A DNA stretch of 64,000 bases from Calvatia gigantea. Lineage: Eukaryota > Basidiomycota > Agaricomycetes > Agaricales > Lycoperdaceae. The position numbers were made by a program, and so were the translations under genes. This document shows positions 30,969 through 44,100 of the stretch, piece by piece. How positions within the stretch are numbered: the stretch's first letter is position 1; each line of letters starts with the position of its first letter. A model generated the notes under the pieces. It had not been told where the DNA came from. It ran no database searches and saw only the letters and a list, made by a program, of their open reading frames with translations. The stretch lies in NCBI GenBank assembly GCA_025093985.1, contig JACAAK010000002.1, forward strand, positions 1,488,001 to 1,552,000, read 5' to 3'.

Positions 30969-32234
30969 ATGAAGCTTTCTTTCTCTCTCAACAAGCCCAA
31001 GGCCTCCGCTCCTCCTCCGTCCCTTTCTCGCCCCTCAGCATTTGGTGGTAGCAATGACGATGAAACAAATGATACTCCATCGAATCTCCCGTCCTCAGAT
31101 GGCAAGACCTCCGTAAACAAAGTTATCCTCGCCCAAAACATGCAAGCCTCAAAAACCACGAAGAAGAAGATGGAGGCAGAGAAGCAGACAGACCCGACGG
31201 TTTACGAATACGACGAAGTGTGGGACAAGATGCAGGAGGCTAAATCAAGGGCAAAGGTAGCTAAGGAGCAAGAGTCGAAAGAACGCAAGGCCCGTGCATG
31301 AATTTTCTTCAACACTTCTGCAACATGCTAATGTCTTGTTACAGCCCAAATACATTCATGGTCTACTGACAGCGGCTACTACGCGGAAGTTTGATCATCT
31401 CCGTGCAGAGGAAAAAATGATGCAGCGTGAGCGTGAACTCGAGGGTGACCAATTCAAGGACAAGGAGGCTTTCGTGACCCAGGCTTACAAGGACCAGATG
31501 GAGCAGGTGCGCCAAGCTGAGGAAGAAGAGAAGAAGAGAGAAGGTTTGTCAGATTAACTGTTTCTCCGTGACAGACCGACCAAGTTATATTTATTCCAGA
31601 GTTGCAAAAGAAACAGAATGGACCAACGACGGGGATGGCACACTTCTATCGAAGATTGTTGGAGGAATCCGAACAACAACATGAAGCCACAGTGGCAGCT
31701 ACGCAAGAAAAGCGCATCATTGGACCACAAGGGGTTATGCCTAATCTCACTATCACCAAACCCCCCGACTTTACGCCGATGTCTGATGTGGAGCTTGCGA
31801 GGGCCGCGCGAGAGGAAGGGAAAGAAGTAGAAGTCAACGATGATGGTCAGATTGTAGACAAACGTGATCTTCTCAGCGCAGGTCTCAATCTTTCGCTGCC
31901 AAATACGAGGCGACTGGGAAAACAACCTCAGGCTGCCTCCAAGGCCGATACGGACAAGCCAGTGGAAACACATACAGCCGTGGGTACGGCGGCCAGTCGC
32001 CGGGAGATAAATGAAAGAAGAAGGCGAGAGATTGTGCAACAGATGGATGCGGAGAAAAGAAGGGTGGAGAATGAAAGACAAATGGAAGAAGATGAGAAGC
32101 TGCGCCGGACAGTTGCAAAGAGGAACAACGAGTTGGATGTTCAGACTGCCCGCGAACGATACTTGGCAAGAAAACGACAGAAACTGGAGGCTGCAGCAGC
32201 AAATCCGAGCAGGGAGTCAGATAATGATTCGTGA
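30969..32234 (+). CDS. NSRP1-like nuclear speckle splicing factor (DUF2040 family)
   Basis: Resembles nuclear speckle splicing regulatory protein 1 (CCDC55). Exon 1 has the N-terminal KLSFSLNKPKASAP and EKQTDPTVYEYDEVWDKMQ; exon 2 has PKYIHGLLTAATTRKFDHL and GDQFKDKEAFVTQAYKDQME, the most conserved block; exon 3 has TGMAHFYRRLLEESEQQHEA. The C-terminal third is a charged coiled coil (REINERRRREIVQQMDAEK). Intron 1 can start at 31257 (GTAGCT) or, keeping more expected residues (KERKAR), at a rarer GC donor at 31296; both stay in frame and use the acceptor before 31345. Intron 2 lies near 31542-31600. The partner MTR3 also works on nuclear RNA. Confidence 0.82.
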
Positions 32235-32336
32235 TTAAGTACTCTACATGCGTTATGGCGGGTTGTGTGTCAATGTACAATAGTCCAATGTTATAATTTA
32301 CATGACTGATAACTTTTAAAATCATCCCGAGAGAGT

Positions 32337-33528
32337 TCAATGGTAACCATCGCCACGACATACCATTTGTAATCGTTCTTCATCAATCATTGGCACCATC
32401 TTGTCAAAGGCTCGAAGGACAGCGAGACTGGTGGGTCGTCCCTCTGGACGGTCATTCAACATCGGCTTTACCACATGCATCAACTCAGGGACGAAGTATC
32501 CTGTTAGCTGCGGCCACCTTGAGTCTCAATCCCAAAGAACTTGCTTGGACGTCTTACCCTACATGCCCGTAAAATGAGAACAGCGAGGGCCCATACATCA
32601 ACCTTGTACGGATCCGATGGCTCTCCTCTTTCGCACTCGGGTGGTGCTTCAGTGCCCCTCCGCCAAAGGATTCGGGGACTGGGATCGTCGTCGAACCTGC
32701 GCGCGAGCTCGAAATCTATATAAGCATATCGACCGTTATAGTCGGTAACTAAGTTCCGCAGAGAAATGTCGAGGTGTGCCATTTTTAGACTGTGCATGAA
32801 TACAGCGTGCTAAACCATCACCATCTGTCAATCTCCCGATACCTTGTGGTCTTAAGAAGGTGACCCACCTCAATGCATTGGCGCAGGGCTGCGAAAAAGA
32901 GACTGAGGCAACATGGGCCGTCGTCGGTGATGAGTTGTGGTGACCACTCCTCCATTACGATGAAAGCAATGCTGTCTGGCGGGAACTCGATCAGGTCAGC
33001 GACAGCTGTTAATATAGTCGCGTTAGTTCGCAATCCCTATCCCCCTCGGTTGGAGACGCACGTATTGTGTGGTTTCTTGGATCTTCACAGAGGGGTCCTC
33101 GTGAAAGTACCCTGATGATGTCGTATTCACGACTGTAAATGTGAGCGGCTTTTGCGATTATCTTCTTTCCGTCACATACTCGCGTCCCTCGAAAAAGGTT
33201 GCCGGGCTATTCGGGGCGATGGTGGGTCAGAGTTAGATTGCAAGCGACTTAGGCTTACGAGTCCTTCATCCGGACACAGCGCCTCTTCACCCAAATCGGA
33301 GTCGATTCCGGTCGGAAGAGGTCTAAGTGGTGGCTCTCCCTGTGGATGACATTCACTGTAAAATTCCTTTACGTCGCGAATGGTGTCTAGGCGAAAACCC
33401 CTTGAAAGTATGAGGGCTCGGTACTTGGGCCAGTAGGGAGAGACACGTTGGTTTACCTCCTCCTCGTCGAAAGAGGACTCGGAAGACGAACCGTCGCTGT
33501 CGTAATCTGAATCCCAGTCGTTATGCAT
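32337..33528 (-). CDS. Divergent protein-kinase-like protein of an Agaricomycete family
   Basis: Kinase-like fold with unusual catalytic motifs. Exon 1 is acidic (DSDYDSDGSSSESSFDEEE), then SPYWPKYRALILSRGFRLD. Later exons read NLFRGTRVCDGKKIIAKA (possible ATP-site lysine), SREYDIIRVL, DPRNHTIPVADLIEF, IAFIVMEEWSPQLI, HSLKMAHLDISLRNLVTDY, YAYIDFELARRF, EAPPECERG, DVWALAVLILRAC and a C-lobe end RPEGRPTSLAVLRAFDKM. HRD appears as HLD and DFG as DFE, while the catalytic Asp, Asn and metal-binding Asp positions remain. Similar PEHNHTVPV-type kinases are expanded in mushroom fungi. Activity and substrate are unknown. It converges on the NSRP1-like gene with about 100 bp between stops. Confidence 0.72.
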
Positions 33529-34109
33529 AGTGGGATATTGCGGAGAGAACAGGGTGACATGCCGGCTATGCTTTATAGAGAGGAAGGTGTCGAAATGATT
33601 TCCAGACTAGGGAATACAGGAGGACGGAAATGATAGCCATAGTGAGGAAAAATCATCTGTTTCGTAAAATCGAATTTGGGTATCTCACCCTCAAGGCCTC
33701 AGGCCACGTTCGGCGGGGGGCAACCGAGAACACCATAACTACATTCCGCAAGATCTCGCCCGATAGAGCAACGCCGTCTGGACAGGCCAGACTCAAAGGA
33801 GGCAAGGTGTTCCCAGCAAAACCCAAGCGAAGCCGATCCGACAAAGTTGGCAGCAAAATGATGATGATTCACAGAAGCCGAGAGCGTCACAATGTATTTT
33901 AAACTGTCGCCCAGGCAGCTTATACGCCGGCAGACGCGTTATTTTGCCGACAACAAGGGTAAGGAGATATAAGTGGGATCCGGAGGCCCATAATTGGAAA
34001 CTATCCCACGCTATTCATCCAGTGTCGCCCGTTCATCGTGCGAATTCTAATCCCTTCTTCGTCCTTACCACTATCCTTTACCCCCACCGTGTTGCCTTAA
34101 GTCATATAC
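33529..34109. promoter_or_regulatory. Divergent intergenic region (kinase-like / RRM genes)
   Basis: 581 bp between two start codons on opposite strands. No supported gene; pyrimidine-rich sequence precedes the RRM start (34030-34090). Confidence 0.5.
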
Positions 34110-34795
34110 ATGGAAGACGGTGCAAAGTCAAAGAAAACCGTATTCGTCGGAGGTTTGGGTGACGATGTCGACGAGGCCATCATTTACGAAACTTTCTCTC
34201 CTTTCGGTATGCTTTTCCACCCACCCCCACTCTCCCCCCTGCCTTAATTCGTAGTTCATTCAAACAGGAGACATTCTCGAAGTCCAACTTCCATCAGCTG
34301 TCGTTGATCCAAATCGCCAAAATGGTTAGCTTTCTGCATCCCTGCTCATTCCACACACACACCCACAATTGACACCGCTTAGAACCAAAACATCGGGGTT
34401 ATGCGTTCGTGACCTTCGGTTCCCCTGCTGATGCACAGGACGCCATTGACAACATGGATATGAATGAACTCAAGGGAAAGGTCCTTAAAGTTAATCTCGC
34501 TCGTCCTATGAAAGGACCTGTCCAGCCGATGGGAAACAGAGCTAGTGTGTCCATATTGCTTATCCTTAGTCCGCGTTTGCTATAACTGGGAATAGTTTGG
34601 GAATCGGAAGAATGGCTAAAGGAACATGTAAAACCCTTGGCCCAAAGCGGAGGTAAGGATCTTATCTGCCCTACTTTATCCATGCACTCAAATCGCGATG
34701 ATGTAGGCATAAAAGGTAGGCAGGCAAATCAAGAGGAAGGAAACGGGCCAGAAGACCAAGGTGAAGGCCAAGATGTTACCGCAATGGAAGAGTAG
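34110..34795 (+). CDS. Single-RRM protein resembling the RRM of cyclophilin PPIE
   Basis: RNA-binding protein of about 135 residues. Five exons (34110-34206, 34268-34324, 34383-34544, 34596-34652, 34707-34795) join in frame. The RRM has RNP2 TVFVGGLGDD and RNP1 HRGYAFVTF, then DAQDAIDNMDMNELKGKVLK and NLARPMK, a combination very like the N-terminal RRM of nuclear cyclophilin E, a spliceosome-associated protein. The cyclophilin domain itself is absent. A conserved tail WESEEWLKEHVKPLAQSG and an acidic end (DVTAMEE) follow. It is probably nuclear. Confidence 0.8.
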
Positions 34796-35192
34796 CGGCC
34801 AAGAAAACTCAGGTGAGTGGATTCTCGAAATAGTTTGCTGGGTGACAACTACCTCATAACAAAACAAGATGTCCACATGGTCCTTGGATCCGATGAAAAT
34901 TGAAGTACTGACGTCCAGCGTCATCTACGAATTCGGAGATGATACCACCTGAATGATGTACAACGATCCGACAAGCGGCCAACTTTTGGGGCCCGGCATC
35001 AGCACCGCGATCCAAAATGAGAGCATCAACCGCAGATACACCGAGTGGAGAGTGGAGGGGTCCAACTGGTCTAGATATAGATAGACAAACGTATTAGTAC
35101 CAGATGCATATTTGAATTTACGGAAAGACATACACATAAATTCCTCAGCCACCCATGTGAAAGTTGCAGCGAAGAGCGATTGATTCATCAGT
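34796..35192. other. Convergent intergenic region (RRM gene / TAF13)
   Basis: 397 bp between the stop codons of two convergent genes. An 87-codon minus-strand open frame (34925-35188) lacks homology-like features and I do not call it a gene. Confidence 0.5.
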
Positions 35193-36033
35193 CAGAATTC
35201 CTTCGGGTTGTGAATGTCTGACTCCTCAAATTGTGCCCGAGCACGTTTAATGTCCTCTTGCATGAACAATAGCTCCTCCATCCTGGCCAGCTTCTTGGCA
35301 TCCGCTGGTCGCGAGAGCACGCGGCGGAGGTCATCTATTGAAAGGCGCGATTTCTTGTTCGGTCCTCCTGCTTGCTGGCACTGCGGAAAAACTACTCGTC
35401 AGTATTCAAATCCACATGACAAGGAAGGCGACAGACCACATCGGTAATGTATTCTATCAATATCTCTTCCATGACATTAACAGTGTCATTAGACGGGTTG
35501 CGATCATCGCCGAAGCCGTACATTAAGCTCTTCACTATACAAATCTCGGTTAAAAGTGGCTCACTTGGGAACAAAAAATATGCTTCAGCTCAGCTGGACT
35601 CACATTCCTTGGTAAATAAGCCTTTCAAATTTGATTGTTTGCGAGAGCCTCTTGCACTAAAGCTTCCTGTCATCGCGTTTGTTGTATTGTCTCGCATATA
35701 ACTCGGCGTATATGTTGTGAATGTGGCATTCGATCTTTGAGGGGCAGGAGCAGGTGCTGATGTTGTGGTGGTTGTTGACGTGGTATTCTGGGCTGTAACG
35801 GGTGCTGGTGTCACCAGAGAAGCTGGCCTTTGCATAACAGCTTGAGGATGTTGGATGTATCCATAAGTGTAAGGCCACCCGTAGCTTGTTACGCCTGTCT
35901 GGTAAGCTGGGGTTTGGTAGGGGTATGCACCTGGCGTCTGTGCGTATGGTGTTGGGTGATATGCGCCATAAGGATATGTTGTAGATGTTGGCGGATGGCC
36001 TCCGGCCGGTGGTGTGTACGGAGTATAAGACAT
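35193..36033 (-). CDS. TAF13: TFIID subunit TAF13 with a long N-terminal extension
   Basis: Histone-fold subunit of the general transcription factor TFIID, pairing with TAF11. The conserved part is split over exons: KSLMYGFGDDRNPSNDTVNV, MEEILIEYITDV, LSIDDLRRVLSRPADAKKL and RMEELLFMQEDIKRARAQFE, which is the diagnostic TAF13 core. Before it stands an unusual Pro/Tyr/Thr-rich extension of about 145 residues (YTPPAGGHPPTSTTYPYGA), a low-complexity segment found in some basidiomycete orthologues and absent in yeast. The first intron begins at GTGAGT after FTKE. It lies 84 bp downstream of, and on the same strand as, the DUF4211 gene. Confidence 0.88.
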
Positions 36034-36117
36034 TGAGCGATATGGTATAAGAAAACGGAAGACAGGCAGGACATCAGCAGCACAATGATTACGTAATACT
36101 AGTCGAAATTCGTTGCT

Positions 36118-37967
36118 TCAGTCTTCTTCCCCCCTCACTGCAGATGCTTCTAGCCGTTGTGCACTCTCCATCATGGTCTTCATCTTATGCCATTCTCGGT
36201 CAATGAAACCGCGTTCATCAAGCCACTCGCAAATCCCATCCGCGTCAGTAAGATCATCAGGTGGTTGCTTCCCCCCAGCAAAAGCAATGCGGACAAAACC
36301 CTTGTTCGACTTTGCTGCATGGAGATCGTCGAGTTCAGAACGGATTGAATTGAAAAGGTGGTACTGTTGTCTTGTCATGAGCTCGAACTTGCAGGAACAA
36401 TCAACCCACTCACTTCCCAATGGGCGAACTCGTGGTAAGTGCGGACACGCCGCGCACAGAATTTACCGAGATGGAACTCAATGAACCCAAATTTCGATTT
36501 CTTCAAGGCGCTCTTAGATCCCTCAGAACTATCACTTGCGTCTTCTTCGGAACTGCTTGCGGTCTATGGTTGAGTCAGATATGAACGAAGCTGAACAATC
36601 AACAACTAACCTGTTCCCTAAACCCCAAGTTGTCATACGGGATACCGCCAAGGCGACCCATGAATGTCGATAACCGTCCTCCAAGGCGACAAGCATCGCA
36701 CGAGGGAACGGCGAAGTCCAATGGGATTAATTCAAAAGTCGGATACTTTCCTAATGCGTTTTTGAACTTGGGGAGCCAGACAGAGGAAGCCAAAGAGTCT
36801 TGAATTCCCAATAGTTTCCTACGAGCAACTTTCAGTGGAACGGAAAAGTATTCCTGGTCTAGGTTAAGTTGAGTGGCAGAACAAAAAGTGCTATTGTAAA
36901 GCCAGACCCTTCATCTGATCTTTCATGAAGGCACGGCGATGTGGGGTAGGGCGAACTGCGATGTGGGCGAAAAACTGGAAAATGATTTTGAAGTGATGCG
37001 ATAAGTCATCGTGTGATCGCATGCTGAATTCTGTTGGGAGTTGTGCAGCAACAGCTTGGCTGTCATCCTCTACAATGAAGTCCGAAACATCATCAGTGTC
37101 GTCGTCAGAAAGAACACCGGCTTCACTGCTCGCTGGCTTAGCCCCTTTGAAAGGTTTCAAACGGGGTTGTGTTTCTTCCTCATCTTCTTGACTGTCGCTG
37201 CTCGATTTAGGGTATGGCATTGTTTGACCCGTTCTTTTCCCTAACGGAAAGACAGTTGAACGGAAAATGGGTTCAAGAAGTTGTGGAAAAAAAAATTCAC
37301 GCTTGAGCCTCTCTAAGTTTTTCAGAAAATTGGTTCGCTTGTCGCGGGCACGCATACGCGATTCAATGATGCCTACGCCAATCAGCACAAATATGCGTCA
37401 ATTGAAGGCGAACAACGTACGATCCTTGTCTACTTCATCAGTAAGGTCTCCGTCACTTTCGGCGTCCAAAGTAGCCTGTTTTGCCTTTTCTTTGGAGGTA
37501 AAACGTCTTCGTGAGGGCGACTCCTCCCGCGAGCTAGATGTACTCTTTACAGACAGTCGTCTGAGTCCTCGGTGCCTCGGTTTCACAGCAACGTTGGGCT
37601 CTGAGCTAGAAGATTGACGTTCCCCATCGGATTCGGGTTCGTTTTCTATCACAAGTATTCGTCTTCTCTTGGCTGGTGAAGGCAGTGGCGATTGGGAGCG
37701 GTCATCCTGATTGTCGGGGTTTCTAGCGGGGGTTACAGGCTCGAGTCTGATAGCGCCAATGTCAGAAGATCCGCTGGACTCAGAACTAGGTTTCCTCTTT
37801 AGCTTTTGTGGGGTGATGTGCTTCTGGGGTGGTAGCACATTCAATGATTTATGTGCTTGTATGGGTGGAGAGCTTGCGACCGATTCAAAGAGTGTCATTT
37901 GGCGTACGCTCTTGGGCCGTCCCGCCCCGACCGACACCTTCTTTTTCTTTTTCTTGTTATCAGGCAT
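36118..37967 (-). CDS. DUF4211-domain nuclear protein
   Basis: The N-terminus is basic and Ser-rich, with a likely nuclear localisation signal (MPDNKKKKKKVSV) and an AT-hook-like GAGRPKSV followed by RQMTLFESV. The middle is acidic (SDDDTDDVSDFIVEDD). The conserved region reads LPTEFSMRSHDDLSHHFKII, FQFFAHIAVRPTPHRRAFM, DQEYFSVPLKVARRKL, FELIPLDFAVPSCDACRLGG (paired Cys) and FIEFHLGKFCARRVRTYHEF, WVDCSCKFEL, which I match to the fungal DUF4211 family. Its role is unknown; the paired cysteines suggest metal binding. I chose the Met at 37967 over an in-frame Met at 38093 because the latter adds non-conserved sequence overlapping the divergent promoter. Confidence 0.75.
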
Positions 37968-38146
37968 TGAATGAGGAATGTGCAAAGATTGAGGACTTGG
38001 CGATGATCGATGATCAATGCACGTTTGAACAGCGGTGTTGTGCATTGTTTCCTTTAGCATCCAGCCAAACTTCGGCTTCTGATCGTATACCAACGATATT
38101 AAACTGTGATGACTCTGCCGAATTCCTAACCTCCAAGGACCTCGTC
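37968..38146. promoter_or_regulatory. Divergent promoter of the DUF4211 and UNC80-like genes
   Basis: 179 bp between the two chosen start codons on opposite strands. An open frame continues through it on each strand, so the true starts could lie slightly further out. Confidence 0.4.
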
Positions 38147-41100
38147 ATGAGCCTAGGACGACCTTACCTTCCTCGAATCGAAACAGACAATTCGGAACCT
38201 TCCACGCAGGAATATCGCTTCTCTTTGGATACCACATCTCCCTTCACGCCCGTTGGTGGCCAAGTCTCCGACATCCCGTTTCGGTTATCAACGTCGACAA
38301 ATGGCGGAGGAACACCAAATGAACCACCGAAGCCCATGAAACCTCCTTCGTCAGATCGCGCACGGGATGAAAGGCGTAAATTACTGGCACACGTCTTAAC
38401 ACAACTACGCAATCGTACAATGCCTCCCTCGGTGTCTGACACTATCGGCACGTTCCATGACGAAATAGACCACACCTGGAACTTCAAGGATGTTATGAAG
38501 ACTCAGATGGGCAAGCTGCAACAACATGGAGATAGCGATTCGGACGATGAAAGTCAAGGCTACTCAACAGACTTTACCTTCGACCTCATGGTCCAGTTGC
38601 AAGAAATTTTGGTCATGTCACTCGAACAGCGTTGGGATATTTTTGACGACAGCGGGTATGACAGTCCTCATCACAATTAGAACCTGATACCAGCCCTTAC
38701 TGTAGACTATCCCAGAAACCTCTATTGTCTTCAGACAATGCCAATAAACCACCTTCACCATTTCGTCGTTCCAGGAGCAGTTTTTACAACACCCGGGGAA
38801 AATCACGTTCACCCTCACCGAACCGGAAAACCGAGGTTTTCGCGTCAGAACTTTTAACCCTTTGTATATCTATTCTTGCCTCCGTTATTGCGGAGGACTG
38901 TCGTTTCCAAACCAACTTGCCTCGACCATCCCGACCACTCAACGCCTTACAAGTGATAGTGTTGAATGTAGCCCAAGTATTGCTCCATATCAATGCAGGC
39001 GACTCCCGCATTGTTTCACAAGTCGGTCTGGCTCTCGTTCCAGCCTTCTCGACATTCAATAAGGAGATGTACCCCAGGTTAATCTCATTCTTTGACCAGG
39101 GCATCATTAGAAACTCACTCTCGAGTCTACGGAAGCTCCAGGGTTTTGGGGTGAACCAGAGTGCCATTGATGGTGAGACTTGGCATTTTGCAAATCTTGA
39201 TAAACCGACGTGAATCTTGCTCTAGATTCCGTGAATCATCCTTTAGTTTCAATTCACGTGGACGAAGTAACCGAGGACAAAGTCCAGGAGAATGATAAAC
39301 CAATTTGGACACCCTGGACCTCTACTGGCAGAACGCTAAAAATCCAATCCACTAATGCTCCTGCCCAACCCATCTCCATTTATTACTTGTCGTCTATAGT
39401 TCCTCCCCTCCTGGGATGTGTTCTCGACAACATCGAGCTTGAATCCCCAGACGATAAAGATCTACAGACAGCGCAATTTCTTCAGAAACTGCTTCAAAGC
39501 ATTGTGGACCTGAAAGTTGATGCCTATTCTGACATTCTCCAGGTGGCCGCCTACCACACGCCCAAGGCCCGGAAATTCGCTGTTACCCTTCTTTCATCTT
39601 TCTGGCCCCTATCCGTTGGACACGTTGTTGTTAGCCAACCGCCGTCCAACCGACACTCTCACCAACCTACATTACTTGACAACATTCCCCGCAGACACCA
39701 ATTTACACCATGGCAATTCCGACACCGCTACAATTGGTTCTCTCCTGGGGACTCTAGCCAGTTTGACTGCACTGTGTGCAGGAAAGCCATGCACGGATTT
39801 GGGTTGTTGTGTCCGCAATGCACATGCGGTATTCATTTCGACTGCTACGACCACCCTGATGGAAATGCGCTCGTCCAGTGCGCAAATGTATCCGATCCAC
39901 ACGTCCAGCGAGTCGCCATGTTTCGCTTTTCTGAAACCCATACAGACTCACGTAGCCCCTGGGGTACGAAGTCACCCAACCTCGATCGTCATGAATTTCG
40001 CCGGATCAACCTCTTTACCCTATCCCTCTGCTGTGCATGCCACCAACCCCTTTGGGGTTGCGCTTCTCAAGGTCTTCGATGTGGCTCATGTTCACAGTTC
40101 GTCCATGCCCGTTGCTTGGATAGAAGAATCCCAGGGCCCTGTGACTTAATTGTAATTGACTCAGCGGATCTCACCATTGAGCTATCCTCACTGCGGCTTT
40201 CCTGTTTTGAGCACTACCGGGACATTTTGGGCTTGTCCTATCAGGACCTAAAAAACAAGTCTTACGAAGAAATTTCCATCTTTAGAGACATCTTGTCAGC
40301 TCAACTCCAGATCCTGGAGCATGGCCTTGCACTCGGCGCCCTTCTCGTCACGTACGAAGGAAAGAACATTGACCACAAGCACGAAGGTATCCCAGAGTTC
40401 GAGCTCCACCACACTATTAGACATTGTGAAGACTTGCTAGCAACGGACAGTCTTTGTGCTTCACCGGGAATGGAGGAGTACCTTCAGGAGAACAGCCTTC
40501 TTCGGCGAGATCATTCTATGCTGTATACTTGGTCAAGTCTCATCTATGTGGTGGCTGCGATGAAGTCGCCGTCAACCGCTCTTGGTCCTTCGAATACTAC
40601 CTCATCTGATTTCCTGAATGTCACGCACGTTGGCATACACCCTGACGTGGAGGCCGACGAAGTTTCGCACCCTTTTGACATAGTGTCCCTTTCCCATATG
40701 AGGGACGTCCTTGGCCATGAATTCCATATGTATTCCGATGCAGCCGCCTGTGTTCTTCTGTCGCATTTACACCGTTTGGCTTTTTTCTCGTCGACAGGGG
40801 AGGTAGTTTTGGATCTTCCGACTATGCGGGAGAACAAAGACCAACCCTGTTCATTCCCGTTGCCCTTGGGACTAGACCTGTCGATTGACGTTGAGACCCT
40901 CGTTTCAGCTATTGAGGGATGCTTGTCCGATATCGATCTTTTTGTCAACGAGTTTGGGTTTCTGCTATTGACACGGCGCATGTGGCCTGATGGCTTGATG
41001 TCGGATTATGGGTTGAAACGGCTAGCGCGAGGTGTCTTTACCTGGATCATAAATGAGGTTCGTGACTCCATGATCACATTGGCAACATCCTTCCGTATGG

Positions 41101-44100
41101 CAATTTGGTATTTTAGGATAGCCAGCTGGCAGTCATTCTCCGCAGTTACCTTCGGAAAAATCGGCCCCTGCCAGGTGTAGCAAGTGATCTGAACCAATGG
41201 CCGCTTGTCCATCATGAGCGCCATGCCCATAGCGGACCGATGCAGAACAGTGGCGATTACCTAGCTTCTCGCCAGGCCTTATTGGATCGATATGCCAAGC
41301 GTTGGTTGCTCGCCCTACACAATCAGGATGCCGACTTATATGCAAGATCGTTGTTCAATACTTGTGACGAGTTAGCCGATCATGGGGTAGTCACTAACAC
41401 TGCGTGGTTTGGGGTATCACACGGCAACAGAAGGAGATGTGAGTCATTCGCTGCCTCTTTGTTTCTGGTGCCGACAATACATTAGCGTTTGGGGCAATGC
41501 GAACAAGTTCTACATCACATTTTGAGGCTGTCCCAAGCTCGTGTTTTATTTTCTGTCTCTGATACCATCTACTTGCAATGGCTGGAAGTTGTCTATTCGT
41601 GTGGAATTCTTGCGAAGGTAGCTTTCAAAATTTCTCCGTATCTTGGCCCTCCTACTGACGAATTGTAGGATGTTTCGTCAAATACCCTTTTGAAACTGCT
41701 TACTCGTGATTCGGATCACCGTGCCACAACAATGATAGTTTCCACTACAAGGCGAATTCACGGACAGACCTGCTGGCCTGGAGACAGATCCCTGGCGAGT
41801 CATTGTGAATATCGCCCGAGCATCTCAGTCGGGATTGGAAAAAGGTTTGCATTGGCTGGGCCTCCTCTCGCGCTCTGGGATTGAGATCCCTCTCAATGTC
41901 TATAACCAATTCATTGCAATACTTGGTACTACGGACGATGCATTGAAAAGCTCGTGTTTATTCATCAAGAGTACATTCGCCTCTCTTTGGCTACGGTCTC
42001 TTGGTCGCCAGCAATATCAACGGCCACTTGCCGAGTTCTATCTTTCCCTAGTTCCTGGAATTCATGAAGCCTTTCAAGAACCGTCCTCATGGCAAAATGC
42101 GTAGGCTTCCCCGTCTGTATGCCCTAAATGATTAATAACATATCCTCGTTCAGGCTCGTTGTTATTCGATACACTCTCGCAAGCTGTTTGTTGCTATATG
42201 GCTGTGAACGGACTGAACTTGTCTCCATCGGTTTGGTAGAAGAAGAGCTTACCTCGTCACTTCCATCCAGGTACCCCAAGATCTGAGTATTAGACGTTTT
42301 AAACTGAAGTTTCGTTACCAGACGAAAGCTAGCAAGAGAGACGGTCGTTGTAGAACCAGTTTTGGTTGACGCTGCACTCATGGAGTCGATGGACCTTCAC
42401 CTGAAAGCCAAAAACGGGGATATAACAAGCATGATTGCCAGGTTTCTACACGTGTTATTTACATCGCCCTCCTTCGTGGAAGCGCACGAGATGGATAATT
42501 TCATTTTGAAATACGAACGGCTCCTTTCGCATTGGTATATGATGCATTTTTTTGTGTCTGCCTCTTCTTATCTTCCCCTAGGGCGTGGCGATTTTATGAC
42601 GTGCAACAACCCGAGATTGCGCAGCTTAGAATCTCAGTGTTACTGCGAGTTCTTTCTGTCGACCCAGAGGAATTCAAGGCCCTCTTTGAGCAAAGGCTTG
42701 CACACAGTCAGAAGTGGGAGAGCCGGTGAGGATGTCCCTTGCAGCCAGCTCAGGTACTCACCGGATTACCCATAGTGCATCTTGTGCGTCTCGTCTATTT
42801 CGGATTATACAAGATGCGTGCAGCCCCGCTTTCAACGTCGACGGCCGACAGTGGAAATCCAGCATCGTGAACGTTTTTCAATATTTTTTTTCTCTACTCT
42901 GGAAAGATTCGAAAGTCTGTTTTTGGAATCAAATCATGACAACGACTGCAATAAACTAACCAAAATATAGGAGGAAGTCAGGCTGGTGGTAAAAGCTCAT
43001 TGCTCTAGTCTTCTGCCCGCCCATCTTGAAGCAATCACTTCCTGCTTCGATGAGACAATAACAAGGGCGCCAGTCTCTGATCGGATTAAGCTAGTCTCAT
43101 TCTTAACCCAGCTGCGAGTGCATTTCCCTACCTGGCGAGGTACGGGCATATGTTTGATAACCTGCTGATACATGAGACATTCAGTATTTGGTTCGCAGTT
43201 CCTTCTTGGGATGCTTTGCTTGAAGTCCTAGCAGAAAATCCAGACTATGATCATCGGTTATATTCAGGCATCAACAATGTGAGTATCTCAGCTTTGATTC
43301 AATTTATACTAACATAACATACATTTCTTGGTGAGAAAGTTAGGAACTACCGCGGAAGGTGATCCAGAGCTAGCCCAGCTTAATGTACGCATGTGCCGAG
43401 AGTTCCTTTGCTAAAGGCATCTTTTCTGATGTACCGCCAGGTTTCTCTCGTGGTCTTAGCACTCGACATGCTTTCTGATGGCATAGACGCAGATGGCCTT
43501 ACTCTCATCAAGATCAAAGCGCAATTAGTGAGGATATTGGGCTTCCAAAATGTGTCAGTTGTTCCTGCCGATGCCAACGGACATTGGTTTCAGCTGGTCT
43601 ATGGCGAGCTCAAATCGATCTCGGAAATTTCCTATCCGTGTTTTGGAGGACTCCTATCACTTTTGGACTCTTGGAATAGGATCGAACTCCCATCCCCAAT
43701 TATCACGACGAACTCACACGATGACAAGGGGGTCGAGGTTTTGATCGGGACCTTATACGCTGATATTCCCCTCCATCTGCTGGCGACGTATCAAAAATTA
43801 CTCGAGCTTCCGGTGCTTGTGATCAAAGGTTTACTTGAAGCAATTCACGTCATAATCTACAAACATGATTTTGAGAACCGCAATCTCAATGTCTTTTCGG
43901 GCCATCCCTTCCGAAGAGCTATTGCGCGGATCCTCGATCTCTTGGAGACAGATGTTCCGTATGAAGTACGGCAGGTGGCCCTATCCGTCGTTCAGGCGTT
44001 TTTCAAGAAATCAACAACAATCACGAGCCCTTTGATCTTGTACTAGTGTTTCCTCACTATCAGAATCCACGGGATTATTGAATGATTTATAGGAAGGTGA

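Noticed and set aside
34925..35188. 87-codon minus-strand open frame next to TAF13
   Set aside because: No domain, no splice logic, and it lies in the convergent 3' region of two clear genes.
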